Shown here piece by piece: positions 19,001 through 26,160 of a stretch of 64,000 bases of DNA. The translations under genes were made by a program, and so were the position numbers. Position 1 is the stretch's first letter. The number at the start of each line of letters is the position of its first letter. This DNA comes from Shimia isoporae (GTDB lineage Bacteria > Pseudomonadota > Alphaproteobacteria > Rhodobacterales > Rhodobacteraceae). The stretch is from positions 434,001 to 498,000 of the forward strand of contig NZ_SMGR01000003.1 in NCBI RefSeq assembly GCF_004346865.1, given 5' to 3'. The notes beneath the pieces are model-generated. The model was not told the DNA's origin and ran no database searches. It saw only the letters and a program-made list of their open reading frames with translations.

Positions 19001-20713
19001 ATTGCGCTGTATCACGATGCCCTGCGCGAAGCTGGTCATGATCCAAAGGACTTCTCGGTCACGTTGATGTTGCACAGTTTTCTTGCAAACGACCGCGAGA
19101 CAGCCCGCGAAATCGCACGGGAACCCATGAAGGACTACCTGCGCTCCGCCGCCGGTCTTATCAAGCAATACGCATGGGCCTTCCCCGCCTTCAAGAAGCC
19201 CGAAGGCGTGGACAACGCCTTTCAACTTGATCTGGGTAGCCTGACCGAGGAAGAACTCGAAGGTATCCTGGATTTTGCTTTCCTGCGTTATTTCGAGGAC
19301 AGCGGTCTGTTCGGCACTGTCGACGACGCGCTGGACCGGGTGGAGCAGGTAAAGCGCATTGGGGTCACGGAAATCGCCTGTCTGATCGACTACGGCATCG
19401 ACAGCGATACGGTTCTTGAAGGGCTGAAACCGCTGGCTGAAGTGCTGCGGTTGGCAAACGAAGGTGGTGAACTGGACCCATCAGACGTTTCCATTGCCGC
19501 GCAAATCATCCGCCACGATGTCAGCCACCTGCAATGCACGCCTTCCATGGCGCGCATGATTGCCATGAATGACGAAGCGCGGTTTGCGCTTGGCCGCATT
19601 AATCACCTTATGGTCGGCGGCGAGGCACTGTCCGGAGCGTTGGTGGCGGATCTGAATGCCGCCACGGACGCAAGTGTCCAGAACATGTACGGTCCGACGG
19701 AAACCACGATCTGGTCTACGACCGACACAGCTGATGCCGCAGAGGGCATCGCCAATATCGGAGCGCCGATTGCAAACACGCAGGTCTATGTGTTGGACGC
19801 AAGCGGTCAGCCCGCGCCGGTCGGTGTTGCCGGTGAATTGCTGATTGGCGGTGCGGGTGTCACGCGCGGCTACTGGCGGCGTGAGAAACTGACTGCAGAG
19901 CGTTTTGTCGCAAACCCGTTCGGAGAAGGGCGGCTCTATAAAACCGGTGATCTTGTGCGCTGGCGCGATGACGGTAAGCTCGATTTCCTTGGTCGCGCAG
20001 ACCATCAGGTGAAATTGCGCGGCTATCGTATCGAGTTGGGCGAAATAGAGACCCGCCTGGAGGAGATCGCAGGTATCGCACAGGCTGTCGTTGTCCCTCG
20101 TGAAGACACGCCGGGAGACATTCGCCTTGTGGCTTATCTGCGTGGCGACACCATTCCCGCCGAGGCGGACTTGCGGGCTGCCTTACGCACAAACCTTCCG
20201 AATTTCATGCGACCGCAACACTATGTGACGGTTTCCGAATTTCCGCTGACGCCCAACAAAAAAGTTGATCGCAAGGCTCTTCCGGCACCTGAGGAAACCC
20301 GCACCGTCGAGGTCGCGAAATCTGTTGCCACGCCGAGCGTACCAACACCGGCAGTTGTGACCGGTGACGTTGCTGCCACTGTCGCGACCATCTGGGCCCG
20401 CGTGCTGGGCGTCGCAGAGGTCAACGCCACGGACAACTTCTTTGACATTGGTGGCCACAGCCTGCTGGCGGTGCAGGCCCATCGCGATATTCGCACGGAG
20501 ACAGGCGCGAGCAAATTGTCGATCACAGATATTTTCCGCTTCCCGACAATGGGCGGACTTGTGGCGCGCATCGAGGAACTTACAGGCAGTGCACGCCCCG
20601 AGAACGCACCCCGGGCCGCGGCCGCAGAAGAGGTTTCGGAACGGGCAGACAGCCGCGCCGAACTCATGAGCAAACGCCGTGCGATGCGGGCCCGTCGGAG
20701 GGCACGGACGTGA
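16055..20713 (+). CDS. NRPS-like protein: formyltransferase, partial C, A interrupted by luciferase-like monooxygenase, PCP
   Basis: A 1552-residue protein. Residues about 10-300 are a formyl/hydroxymethyl transferase (Fmt/GART fold) with the catalytic triad visible as Asn99, His101 and Asp137, at the same spacing as in methionyl-tRNA formyltransferase. Residues about 350-525 resemble the C-terminal half of a condensation domain and have no HHxxxDG. The adenylation domain starts near 530, with YTSGSTGTPKG near 693 and FDISVLELFW. It is then broken by a luciferase-like FMN-dependent monooxygenase (about 778-1125; from MSIYYWGNDD on) and resumes with NMYGPTETTIW near 1211 and YKTGDLVRW. The PCP has Ser1469 (GGHSLLAV). 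It ends in an Arg-rich tail with no release domain. Expected role: activate one amino acid, N-formylate and oxidise it. Overlaps both neighbours by 4 nt. Confidence 0.9.
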   Translation: MSLDTLSTARMTAVMIGNESLLIQCATIWRDAGHVVSAVVTRASDIRTWAETEGLRVVSSDSDIAGELLGDSFDWLLSIANLDMLPGPVLNLPRKGAVNFHDGPLPRYAGLNAPVWARMAQEARHGITWHKIEERADTGDIIAQRMFDISQSDTALTLNTKAYAAAIESFPEVVTALSEGAPNARTQDMGQRSYFGLGKLPEAAGRIDFRRDAQEVVALVRALDHGDYFNPLCAPKIVASGRILLIGSAEIAESAGHGEPGAILAASDETIIIACGRGAVTLSRVTDTNGKAEIPGNVLREGERLPLLDRGAAETLSATVARVAKSDAFWRTQMAAFLPASLPLVATSGDLPEMRKVKLTLPELPSKQTLTAVTLWALRSGVAEACDIALQPADLPRATGILSDWVPLRISAALLHDAVDLAVDKVSQSAELLKRHGTWMCDLIARDTNIAKPSIPDIAVTFEDSGALDGAALTVALGAAPALHYDASRLSEPHAKRLAARLELLLAAMPTTEHAQDLPFLPETERKDLLTKWNETEAPFDADATIVSQFETQVSKTPDAPALVFEHEVLSYADLNARANRAAHVLRDMGVTRGSLVGLCTKRGPDLVAGALAILKAGGAYVPMDPTYPAERLAHFVTDSGCGVIVTQAALSQNLPDHQTQVLELDTDTRLSTAIATNPDAIAKGEDLAYLIYTSGSTGTPKGVMVEHGNVANFFAGMDARITHQPGDTWLAVTSLSFDISVLELFWTLSRGFKLVVSGDETTTQISNGRLPAASGGMEMSIYYWGNDDGQGSRKYELLLEGAKFADAHGFCAVWTPERHFHAFGGPYPNPSVTGAAVAAVTKQIGVRAGSCVAPLHHTARIAEEWAVIDNLTNGRAGMAIASGWQPDDFVLRPENTPPANKPAMFEQMADLRKLWRGEKVSFPKKDGSMHAVVTQPRPVSEDLPLWVTTAGNPETWKEAGRHGCNVLTHLLGQSVDEVGQKIALYHDALREAGHDPKDFSVTLMLHSFLANDRETAREIAREPMKDYLRSAAGLIKQYAWAFPAFKKPEGVDNAFQLDLGSLTEEELEGILDFAFLRYFEDSGLFGTVDDALDRVEQVKRIGVTEIACLIDYGIDSDTVLEGLKPLAEVLRLANEGGELDPSDVSIAAQIIRHDVSHLQCTPSMARMIAMNDEARFALGRINHLMVGGEALSGALVADLNAATDASVQNMYGPTETTIWSTTDTADAAEGIANIGAPIANTQVYVLDASGQPAPVGVAGELLIGGAGVTRGYWRREKLTAERFVANPFGEGRLYKTGDLVRWRDDGKLDFLGRADHQVKLRGYRIELGEIETRLEEIAGIAQAVVVPREDTPGDIRLVAYLRGDTIPAEADLRAALRTNLPNFMRPQHYVTVSEFPLTPNKKVDRKALPAPEETRTVEVAKSVATPSVPTPAVVTGDVAATVATIWARVLGVAEVNATDNFFDIGGHSLLAVQAHRDIRTETGASKLSITDIFRFPTMGGLVARIEELTGSARPENAPRAAAAEEVSERADSRAELMSKRRAMRARRRART

Positions 20714-21441
20714 CCGGATCAAGCAACGAGTTGAACGCCCTGCGCGATCTGGCGCTGCGGTTCGCACCGCGTGGTGTGGGCGTAGGAGTGGCTGACCCGA
20801 CCGCCGGACCAGCCACGGTCCTGCCGGAGGAAGCGGTGGCCATAGCAAGCGCTATTCCGAAAAGAAAACGTGAATTTGCCGCTGGCCGTCGTGCCGCGCG
20901 GGCCGCCCTGCAGAGCATCGATCTGCCTGCCGTGGCCATCCCCAAAGGCACCGACCGCACGCCGACGTTCCCGTCTGGTGTTGCGGGCTCGATCACGCAC
21001 AACCGAAAGGCCGCTCTTTCCATTGTCGCGCCGGAAACCCGTTTTCGCACCTTGGGCGTAGACATCGAACCCGAAGCCCCTTTGAAGCCTGAGCTTCTCA
21101 AGGCGATCTGCACACAGCAAGACCGCGATATGCTTGACGCCCTGCCCGCAACCGACCGTCTTCTGCTTGCCCGATGTCTGTTTTCCGCCAAGGAAGCCGT
21201 GTTCAAGGCGCAATACCCGATCACGCGGCAGGTCTTCGGCTTTGACGCGGCATCAATTACGTTCAACTCCTTGCGCACAGGCTTCACCGCAACATTCCAT
21301 CGTGATATCGCCTCTATCCGCGCCGGAAGCACAGTGTCGGGTCAGTGCGGCGCCGCGGGCGGGCACATCCTGACGATGGTCACGCTCGGCGCAGTGCAGG
21401 GCACGGAAAACGTCAATTTCCCCGTTTGCGCCACGGGATAA
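20710..21441 (+). CDS. 4'-Phosphopantetheinyl transferase (EntD/Sfp-type)
   Basis: A 243-residue PPTase that should attach phosphopantetheine to the PKS ACP and the NRPS PCP. The EntD-like motifs are present: KRKREFAAGRRAARAAL, SITHNRKAALSIVA, the metal-binding LGVDIE, and FSAKEAVFKAQYP. The GTG start at 20710 overlaps the NRPS stop (GTGA). This makes a four-gene coupled unit with the PKS, GT2 and NRPS, with the activating enzyme encoded in the same transcript. Family assignment is secure; carrier-protein specificity is inferred from the linkage. Confidence 0.92.
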   Translation: MTGSSNELNALRDLALRFAPRGVGVGVADPTAGPATVLPEEAVAIASAIPKRKREFAAGRRAARAALQSIDLPAVAIPKGTDRTPTFPSGVAGSITHNRKAALSIVAPETRFRTLGVDIEPEAPLKPELLKAICTQQDRDMLDALPATDRLLLARCLFSAKEAVFKAQYPITRQVFGFDAASITFNSLRTGFTATFHRDIASIRAGSTVSGQCGAAGGHILTMVTLGAVQGTENVNFPVCATG

Positions 21442-21515
21442 CCACATTCATCCACCATAGTTTCCGGCAACAGAGCGCGAAATCACGGCGCCGGAACGAC
21501 TTTTGAGGATCAGGC

Positions 21516-22790
21516 ATGGACAGGTTTCAGTCTCTTGGCGAGGTGCTGAGCATGCTCCGCAGAAGGGCTCTTCTGTGGGTGTCTGTTATTGTGATCGGCG
21601 TCCTGATCTCGCTGTTTTACGCGCTGTCGCTTCCGCCGGAGTACGAAACCTCCGCGACAATCCAGATTGAACAACCAACCATCCAGACCGGAGAAACTTC
21701 TCGCGGTTCGCTCAACGCAGACATGTTGCAAAAACTGCAAATTGTCGAACAGCGCGTTATGGCCCGTGACAACCTCCTGACGATCATAGACAAATTTGGA
21801 TTGTACCGGAACGCCGGTCTCTCTGATCTGCAAAAGGTCGACTTGCTGCGCCGCGCAGCCCGGGTGCAACACATCACCAACCCGCAACTGCGCTGGCGTC
21901 AGGATATCAGCCCCTCTGCCTTGCTCGTCACCGTCCGCATGACGGACCCGGTTTTGGCCGCCAACGTTGCCAATGAATTGGTCAACAATGTCTTGCAGGC
22001 AGAGTCCGACAGCCGGTCTGCGCGGGTGCGCGAAACCCTGGATTTCTTTGATAGCGAGGAACGCCGGATTGCAGCAGCAATCTTTACCCAGGAAGCAGAA
22101 ATTGCCGAGTTCAAACGCGAAAACGCCGTGATACTGCCAGGAGGCGTTGAAAGCCTACGCACCCGATTGACGGACCTGCAGGAAATCGAGCTCGAAGTAC
22201 AACGTCAGATTCTTTCACTGCAGGATGGCGGCCAAGCCGGCGCCGGAACGATCCGTGCTCAACGGGTGTCCCGCCTTCAGGAGGAAGCGGCGCTGTATCA
22301 GCTTGAGATCAGCCAGATCGAGACTGAAATCGCCGAAACACCTCGCCTTGAGCAGGAGTTCAGCAAACTTGAGCGCGAACTCAAAAAACTGGAAGACCAG
22401 TACGAAGCTGTCACTGTTGGCAAAGCGCAAGCCGAGATGAACCAGATGCTTGAGGCATCAAGCCAGTCCGACAGTTTTGCCGTGCTGGAAGAGGCGCTGG
22501 CACCTGACTGGCCCATCGCCCCCTCCCGCAAGAAAATCCTTGCCATGGGCGGGCTGCTGAGCGGGGCGGTTGCGCTTACGCTAGTGTTCCTCGCCGAGAT
22601 GCGCAGCCCGGTGATTTGGACCCGTGGCCAACTGGAGCGCCAGCTGCGTCTCCGTGCAGTTGCAGCAATTCCTGTGATCGAAACTCCGGCCAAACGACGC
22701 AAACGGGTCATTCTGTCGCTTGCCAAGGTCGGTGCCATACTCGCTGCGGCTGCGGCATTGGCGAGCGTCGCCCTGAAATTCGGGCGCTAA
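21516..22790 (+). CDS. Wzz-type polysaccharide copolymerase / chain-length determinant
   Basis: A 424-residue protein with an N-terminal membrane segment (about 20-40), then a long periplasmic part rich in coiled coil (about 180-320, many Glu/Leu/Gln heptads), a second membrane segment (AMGGLLSGAVALTLVFLAEM) and a hydrophobic C-terminus that may be a third. It lacks a kinase domain. The matching CpsD-like cytoplasmic partner may be the gene at 39277, 16 kb away. Such proteins set chain length in Wzx/Wzy systems. GAGGATCAGGC precedes the ATG. It follows the PPTase by 74 nt and may be the last gene of the upstream operon. Confidence 0.8.
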   Translation: MDRFQSLGEVLSMLRRRALLWVSVIVIGVLISLFYALSLPPEYETSATIQIEQPTIQTGETSRGSLNADMLQKLQIVEQRVMARDNLLTIIDKFGLYRNAGLSDLQKVDLLRRAARVQHITNPQLRWRQDISPSALLVTVRMTDPVLAANVANELVNNVLQAESDSRSARVRETLDFFDSEERRIAAAIFTQEAEIAEFKRENAVILPGGVESLRTRLTDLQEIELEVQRQILSLQDGGQAGAGTIRAQRVSRLQEEAALYQLEISQIETEIAETPRLEQEFSKLERELKKLEDQYEAVTVGKAQAEMNQMLEASSQSDSFAVLEEALAPDWPIAPSRKKILAMGGLLSGAVALTLVFLAEMRSPVIWTRGQLERQLRLRAVAAIPVIETPAKRRKRVILSLAKVGAILAAAAALASVALKFGR

Positions 22791-22960
22791 GGCGCCCAAC
22801 TTTCGCCATATTCCCCGAATCAACGGCGAAATCCCGCCGAATACGCCCTCAGATTCGGGGTAAGGAATTCCATAATTCAGAAACAATCCCACAAGCATGG
22901 ATAGAACCGTTTCCATTTGAATATCAGCGCACACGAATATTAACCAAATTTTCTATACTT

Positions 22961-22989
22961 TTGAAATTAAACTTCACCCAATGTATAAT
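22961..22989 (+). promoter_or_regulatory. Sigma-70-type promoter for the exoY-like gene
   Basis: TTGAAA at 22961-22966 and TATAAT at 22984-22989 are separated by exactly 17 nt in an AT-rich stretch. This is a near-consensus housekeeping promoter reading toward the sugar transferase, with transcription expected to begin near 22996. The upstream AT-rich run (about 22930-22960) could act as an UP element or regulator site. Confidence 0.7.
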
Positions 22990-22995
22990 GAAATC

Positions 22996-23261
22996 AGCTA
23001 CTTAGCAAAAAGTGACGCAAAGTTGCGGTGGATTTCGAGCAAATTGTGTCTAATATATGTCCTTGGGTGGGCGCTTCTTAGACGGGAGCACCGAGGGAAA
23101 ACGGAAGACTGCTGAGCGAACAGCCCCGCTGCCAGGGCGCTTTTCACACGGGTCATGAAATCTATAGACGTGTCGATTTCGGCGCGACGCTATTTCTTTG
23201 ACCATTTTTCAGCGCGATCCACACACATTCCCAACGTGCCCCAGGCGTAGTGTTAGTGGGG
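22996..23261 (+). other. Long 5' leader before the sugar transferase gene
   Basis: If transcription starts after the TATAAT at 22984, about 265 nt of untranslated leader precede the ATG at 23262. No protein-coding reading is convincing here. Short GC-rich inverted stretches occur around 23080-23150, for example AGCG and CAGCCCCGCTG next to an AGGGCGC and T run. A regulatory RNA or attenuation role is possible but unproved; no known riboswitch consensus fits. Confidence 0.35.
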
Positions 23262-23936
23262 ATGACGCCAATGGCGATCTATTCACGTAAGGATTTCGTG
23301 CAGGCCTTCGAGGTCTCTACGCCGCAGCGCGGCGTGTATCGCTCGTTCATGAAACGGGTGCTCGACATCCTGTTTGTCGCGGTTATCGCGTTGCCCGTTG
23401 GAGCCGTTGTAATGGCGCTTGCGTTGCTGATTGCACGCGATGGCGCTTCACCGTTCTACCGTCAGGCACGTGTCGGTAAAGACGGCAAGATCTTCAACAT
23501 GCTGAAGCTGCGCTCGATGGTGCCCAACGCTGACAAGAAACTCGAAGCTTACTTGCGCGAAAACCCGGCCGCGCGTCGAGAGTGGGACGAGAAACAGAAG
23601 CTGTCCCGCGACCCGCGCATCACCCCGATTGGACGCATCATCCGCAAGAGCTCTTTGGATGAGTTGCCGCAATTCCTTAACGTTCTGCGCGGCGAGATGT
23701 CTGTGGTTGGACCACGTCCAATGATGCCCGATCAGGTCGAGCTCTACCCGGGCACCGCCTATTTCTCCATGCGTCCAGGCATCACCGGTTTCTGGCAAAT
23801 TTCCGAACGCAACGAGTGCAGCTTTGCGGAGCGCGCCATTCATGACAGCCATTATGATCGTGCGCTGTCTCTGCGGACGGATGTGACCGTTGTGCTGCGA
23901 ACTGTGGCAGTGGTCGCAATGGGAACCGGTGTCTAA
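23262..23936 (+). CDS. ExoY-type undecaprenyl-phosphate sugar phosphotransferase
   Basis: A 224-residue bacterial sugar transferase of the short, ExoY-like (monotopic PGT) type. It carries one N-terminal membrane helix (ILFVAVIALPVGAVVMALALL), the FYRQARVGKDGKIFNMLKLRSM block, KSSLDELPQFLNVLRGEMSVVGPRP and the C-terminal RPGITGFWQISERNE. It should load the first sugar phosphate on undecaprenyl phosphate and so begin repeat-unit synthesis. ATG 23262 is preceded by GTGGGG; ATG 23271 is also possible. It has its own promoter and long leader. Confidence 0.92.
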   Translation: MTPMAIYSRKDFVQAFEVSTPQRGVYRSFMKRVLDILFVAVIALPVGAVVMALALLIARDGASPFYRQARVGKDGKIFNMLKLRSMVPNADKKLEAYLRENPAARREWDEKQKLSRDPRITPIGRIIRKSSLDELPQFLNVLRGEMSVVGPRPMMPDQVELYPGTAYFSMRPGITGFWQISERNECSFAERAIHDSHYDRALSLRTDVTVVLRTVAVVAMGTGV

Positions 23937-24023
23937 GTCGACCACCCGCTGACATTCGAGGGGCGCGCGCTATAGTGGCGACGCGCCTTTTCTCTTCCCG
24001 CTGCAAAGGATTTGCCACCCGCC

Positions 24024-25526
24024 ATGCCGAACGCACTTGCAACATTGATGCTCGTGATCTGGCCTATCGTGATCTGGCGGTTGTTTGTGACCTTGCCGCC
24101 GGGACGGGCGCTCATATGGTCTCTTTTGGGGGCTTACCTGCTCCTGCCTCCTCCGCCCGCCGCCATCGATTTTCCCTTGATGCCGGCGCTGGACAAGACG
24201 TCTTTGCCCAATCTGGCAATCCTCATCGTCGCCTTTTTTGTGCTACGCGGTGAAAACCGCCCGCGCCTGATGCCCGACAGCATCATCGCACGCTGGTTGC
24301 TTGTGGTCTTTGTTCTGAGCCCGATTGTCACCGTCTTCACCAACCCCGAGCCACTGATTTTCACTGAAAACTACATTCGCGGGCTGTATCTGCAGGATGC
24401 GATCGCGCAACCGATCAACCGGTTCATCCTGGTGATCGGTTTCCTGATGGCGCGACAGTACCTGACAACCCGCGAGGATCAGCGTGATCTCCTGATGGCT
24501 CTGGTGATCGCCGGCCTCGCCTATTCACTGCCGATCCTGATGGAAGTCCGCCTGAGCCCGCAACTCAACAATTGGGTATATGGCTATTTCCAGCATCTCT
24601 TTAGCCAGACCATCCGGCAGGGTGGTTACCGTCCAATGGTGTTCCTCTATCACGGGATATGGCTGGCGTATTTTGTGCTGACCTGCCTTCTGGCCGCGCT
24701 CGCGCTTTGGCGCGCGGACCACAGCACAGGCCGCGCCAAATATATGATTGCGGCTTTCTATCTCTGCGCAGTGCTGGTGCTGTGTAAAACTCTGGCAACG
24801 CTTGTCTACGCGGGGGTCGCAGGCGCTTTGATCCTGCTCCTGACCACCCGGATGCAGGTGAAAGTTGCTGCGCTGCTCGCGTTAATCACACTCAGCTATC
24901 CGGTTTTGAAATCGGCCGATCTGGTACCGACTGGCGCCATTCTGGCTCAGGCCGAAGCCATCAGCGCCGAACGCGCCCATTCGCTGGCCTTCCGGTTCGA
25001 AAACGAGGACATCCTTGTCGAGCGTGCGTTCTTGAAACCATGGTTCGGCTGGGGAATCTGGGGGCGCAACCACATCCATGACCCGGATACAGGCTTTATC
25101 ACCTCAGTTTCCGATGGCTATTGGGTGATCGTGATCGGGGTTTGGGGATGGGTCGGCTACATTGCGCAGTTTGGCCTGATGTCCTTGCCCATCTTTCTGG
25201 TTTGGCGCGAATTGCGACAGGCATCGCGACAGGAAAAAGACCGATTTGTGCGAAAAGCGTCTTACGCCTTGATGGGCAGCACCCGTTTCAAAGAGAGCGG
25301 TGAGCGCGGGTTGTCGCCCTACCTGGGGCCACTGGCATTGATGCTCGGGTTCAACCTGATCGACCTTCTTCCCAATGCAACTCTCACGCCAACGACATGG
25401 CTGATTGCAGGTACGCTATTTGGCCATGCCGAACGCCTGACCCGTCAACGAAAAACTGAGGCCGCTGACGTGCCCCCCGAGGGTTCCGACACCCAGACTG
25501 TTCTGAAACGACGCACTGTTCTCTAG
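24024..25526 (+). CDS. Wzy/O-antigen ligase-type polytopic membrane protein
   Basis: A 500-residue protein with about ten or more hydrophobic helices. A hydrophilic loop carries PWFGWGIWGRNHIHDPDTG, which resembles the periplasmic loop of O-antigen polymerases and ligases. It is the best candidate in the window for polymerising exported repeat units. ATG 24024 is used because AAGGA ends 13 nt before it; the TTG at 24012 is too close to that site. It is 87 nt after exoY and convergent with the hexapeptide acyltransferase. Confidence 0.78.
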   Translation: MPNALATLMLVIWPIVIWRLFVTLPPGRALIWSLLGAYLLLPPPPAAIDFPLMPALDKTSLPNLAILIVAFFVLRGENRPRLMPDSIIARWLLVVFVLSPIVTVFTNPEPLIFTENYIRGLYLQDAIAQPINRFILVIGFLMARQYLTTREDQRDLLMALVIAGLAYSLPILMEVRLSPQLNNWVYGYFQHLFSQTIRQGGYRPMVFLYHGIWLAYFVLTCLLAALALWRADHSTGRAKYMIAAFYLCAVLVLCKTLATLVYAGVAGALILLLTTRMQVKVAALLALITLSYPVLKSADLVPTGAILAQAEAISAERAHSLAFRFENEDILVERAFLKPWFGWGIWGRNHIHDPDTGFITSVSDGYWVIVIGVWGWVGYIAQFGLMSLPIFLVWRELRQASRQEKDRFVRKASYALMGSTRFKESGERGLSPYLGPLALMLGFNLIDLLPNATLTPTTWLIAGTLFGHAERLTRQRKTEAADVPPEGSDTQTVLKRRTVL

Positions 25527-25543
25527 ACCGGTAGGCTCTACCC

Positions 25544-26002
25544 CTATAGCCGGCTACCAATCACCTTCGCCGGTACCCCCGCAACCACCGCGCCGGCGGG
25601 GACATCTTTGGTCACTACGGCGTTGGCACCGATCTCGGCATGATCCCCGACGGTCAGCGGGCCGATCAATTTCGCGCCCGCGCCAACGTCCACGTGCCCT
25701 CCCAAGGTGACTGCACCAGCCAATGTCACCTGATGCATCAACTGGCAATTCGGTCCGATAACGGCATTTGGATGCACGATGATGCCGGTTGGGTGAGGCA
25801 ACCGCAGACCGCCTTCGATCTGCATATTCAGGTGCAGCTCACTCTGTGTCATCACGGACCAGAACCGGTGCACAACCGCCCAGAATTTGGCCGAAAGGGC
25901 GCCCGCGACACCGCCCCGCGCCTTTGCAGTCTGATACCGGCGATATGCACGCAGCAGTTTCGGCCCCGCATCCCAGAAGCCGGTAATGTCCTCTCGGCTC
26001 AT
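25544..26002 (-). CDS. Left-handed beta-helix acyltransferase (serine acetyltransferase-like)
   Basis: A 152-residue protein with a helical N-terminal part and a hexapeptide-repeat C-terminal half (HPNAVIGPNCQLMHQVTL, LGGHVDVGAGAKLIGPLTVG, DHAEIGANAVVTKDVPAG). This is the trimeric acetyltransferase fold seen in CysE-like and sugar O-acetyltransferases. In a glycan locus it more likely acetylates a sugar than serine. ATG 26002 is used; an in-frame TTG at 26080 would add 26 residues and has AGAGG only 3 nt before it, so the start is uncertain. Confidence 0.78.
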   Translation of the reverse strand: MSREDITGFWDAGPKLLRAYRRYQTAKARGGVAGALSAKFWAVVHRFWSVMTQSELHLNMQIEGGLRLPHPTGIIVHPNAVIGPNCQLMHQVTLAGAVTLGGHVDVGAGAKLIGPLTVGDHAEIGANAVVTKDVPAGAVVAGVPAKVIGSRL

Positions 26003-26160
26003 ATCTGCAACGTCTGCCGATACCTTCTGATCCTGTGCCACGCGACCTGCCTTCAAATTGCCTCTAAATCGTTGTCGCAAAACCTCTGTTGTCGTGCAAC
26101 GTCCGTGTTCAACATTGGCCGCCTCTTGCGGCCACCGCCCAAGCGGTATTTTCTGCGCAC

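Noticed and set aside
22616..23005. Plus-strand open frame across the end of the Wzz-like gene and into the gap.
   Set aside because: It is out of frame with the supported gene, shows no family features, and runs through the promoter at 22961.
23003..23045. Possible c-di-GMP-I (GEMM) riboswitch, because GACGCAAAG occurs at 23014-23022 in the exoY leader.
   Set aside because: The required first GCAAA-containing stem, the hairpin between the two motifs and the downstream GGTAGCGGGG-like receptor are missing. The short match is probably chance.
25530..25558. Imperfect inverted repeat in the gap between the Wzy-type gene and the hexapeptide acyltransferase gene as a bidirectional terminator.
   Set aside because: The stem has a 3-nt bulge, part lies in the end of the acyltransferase gene, and there is no T tract on either side.
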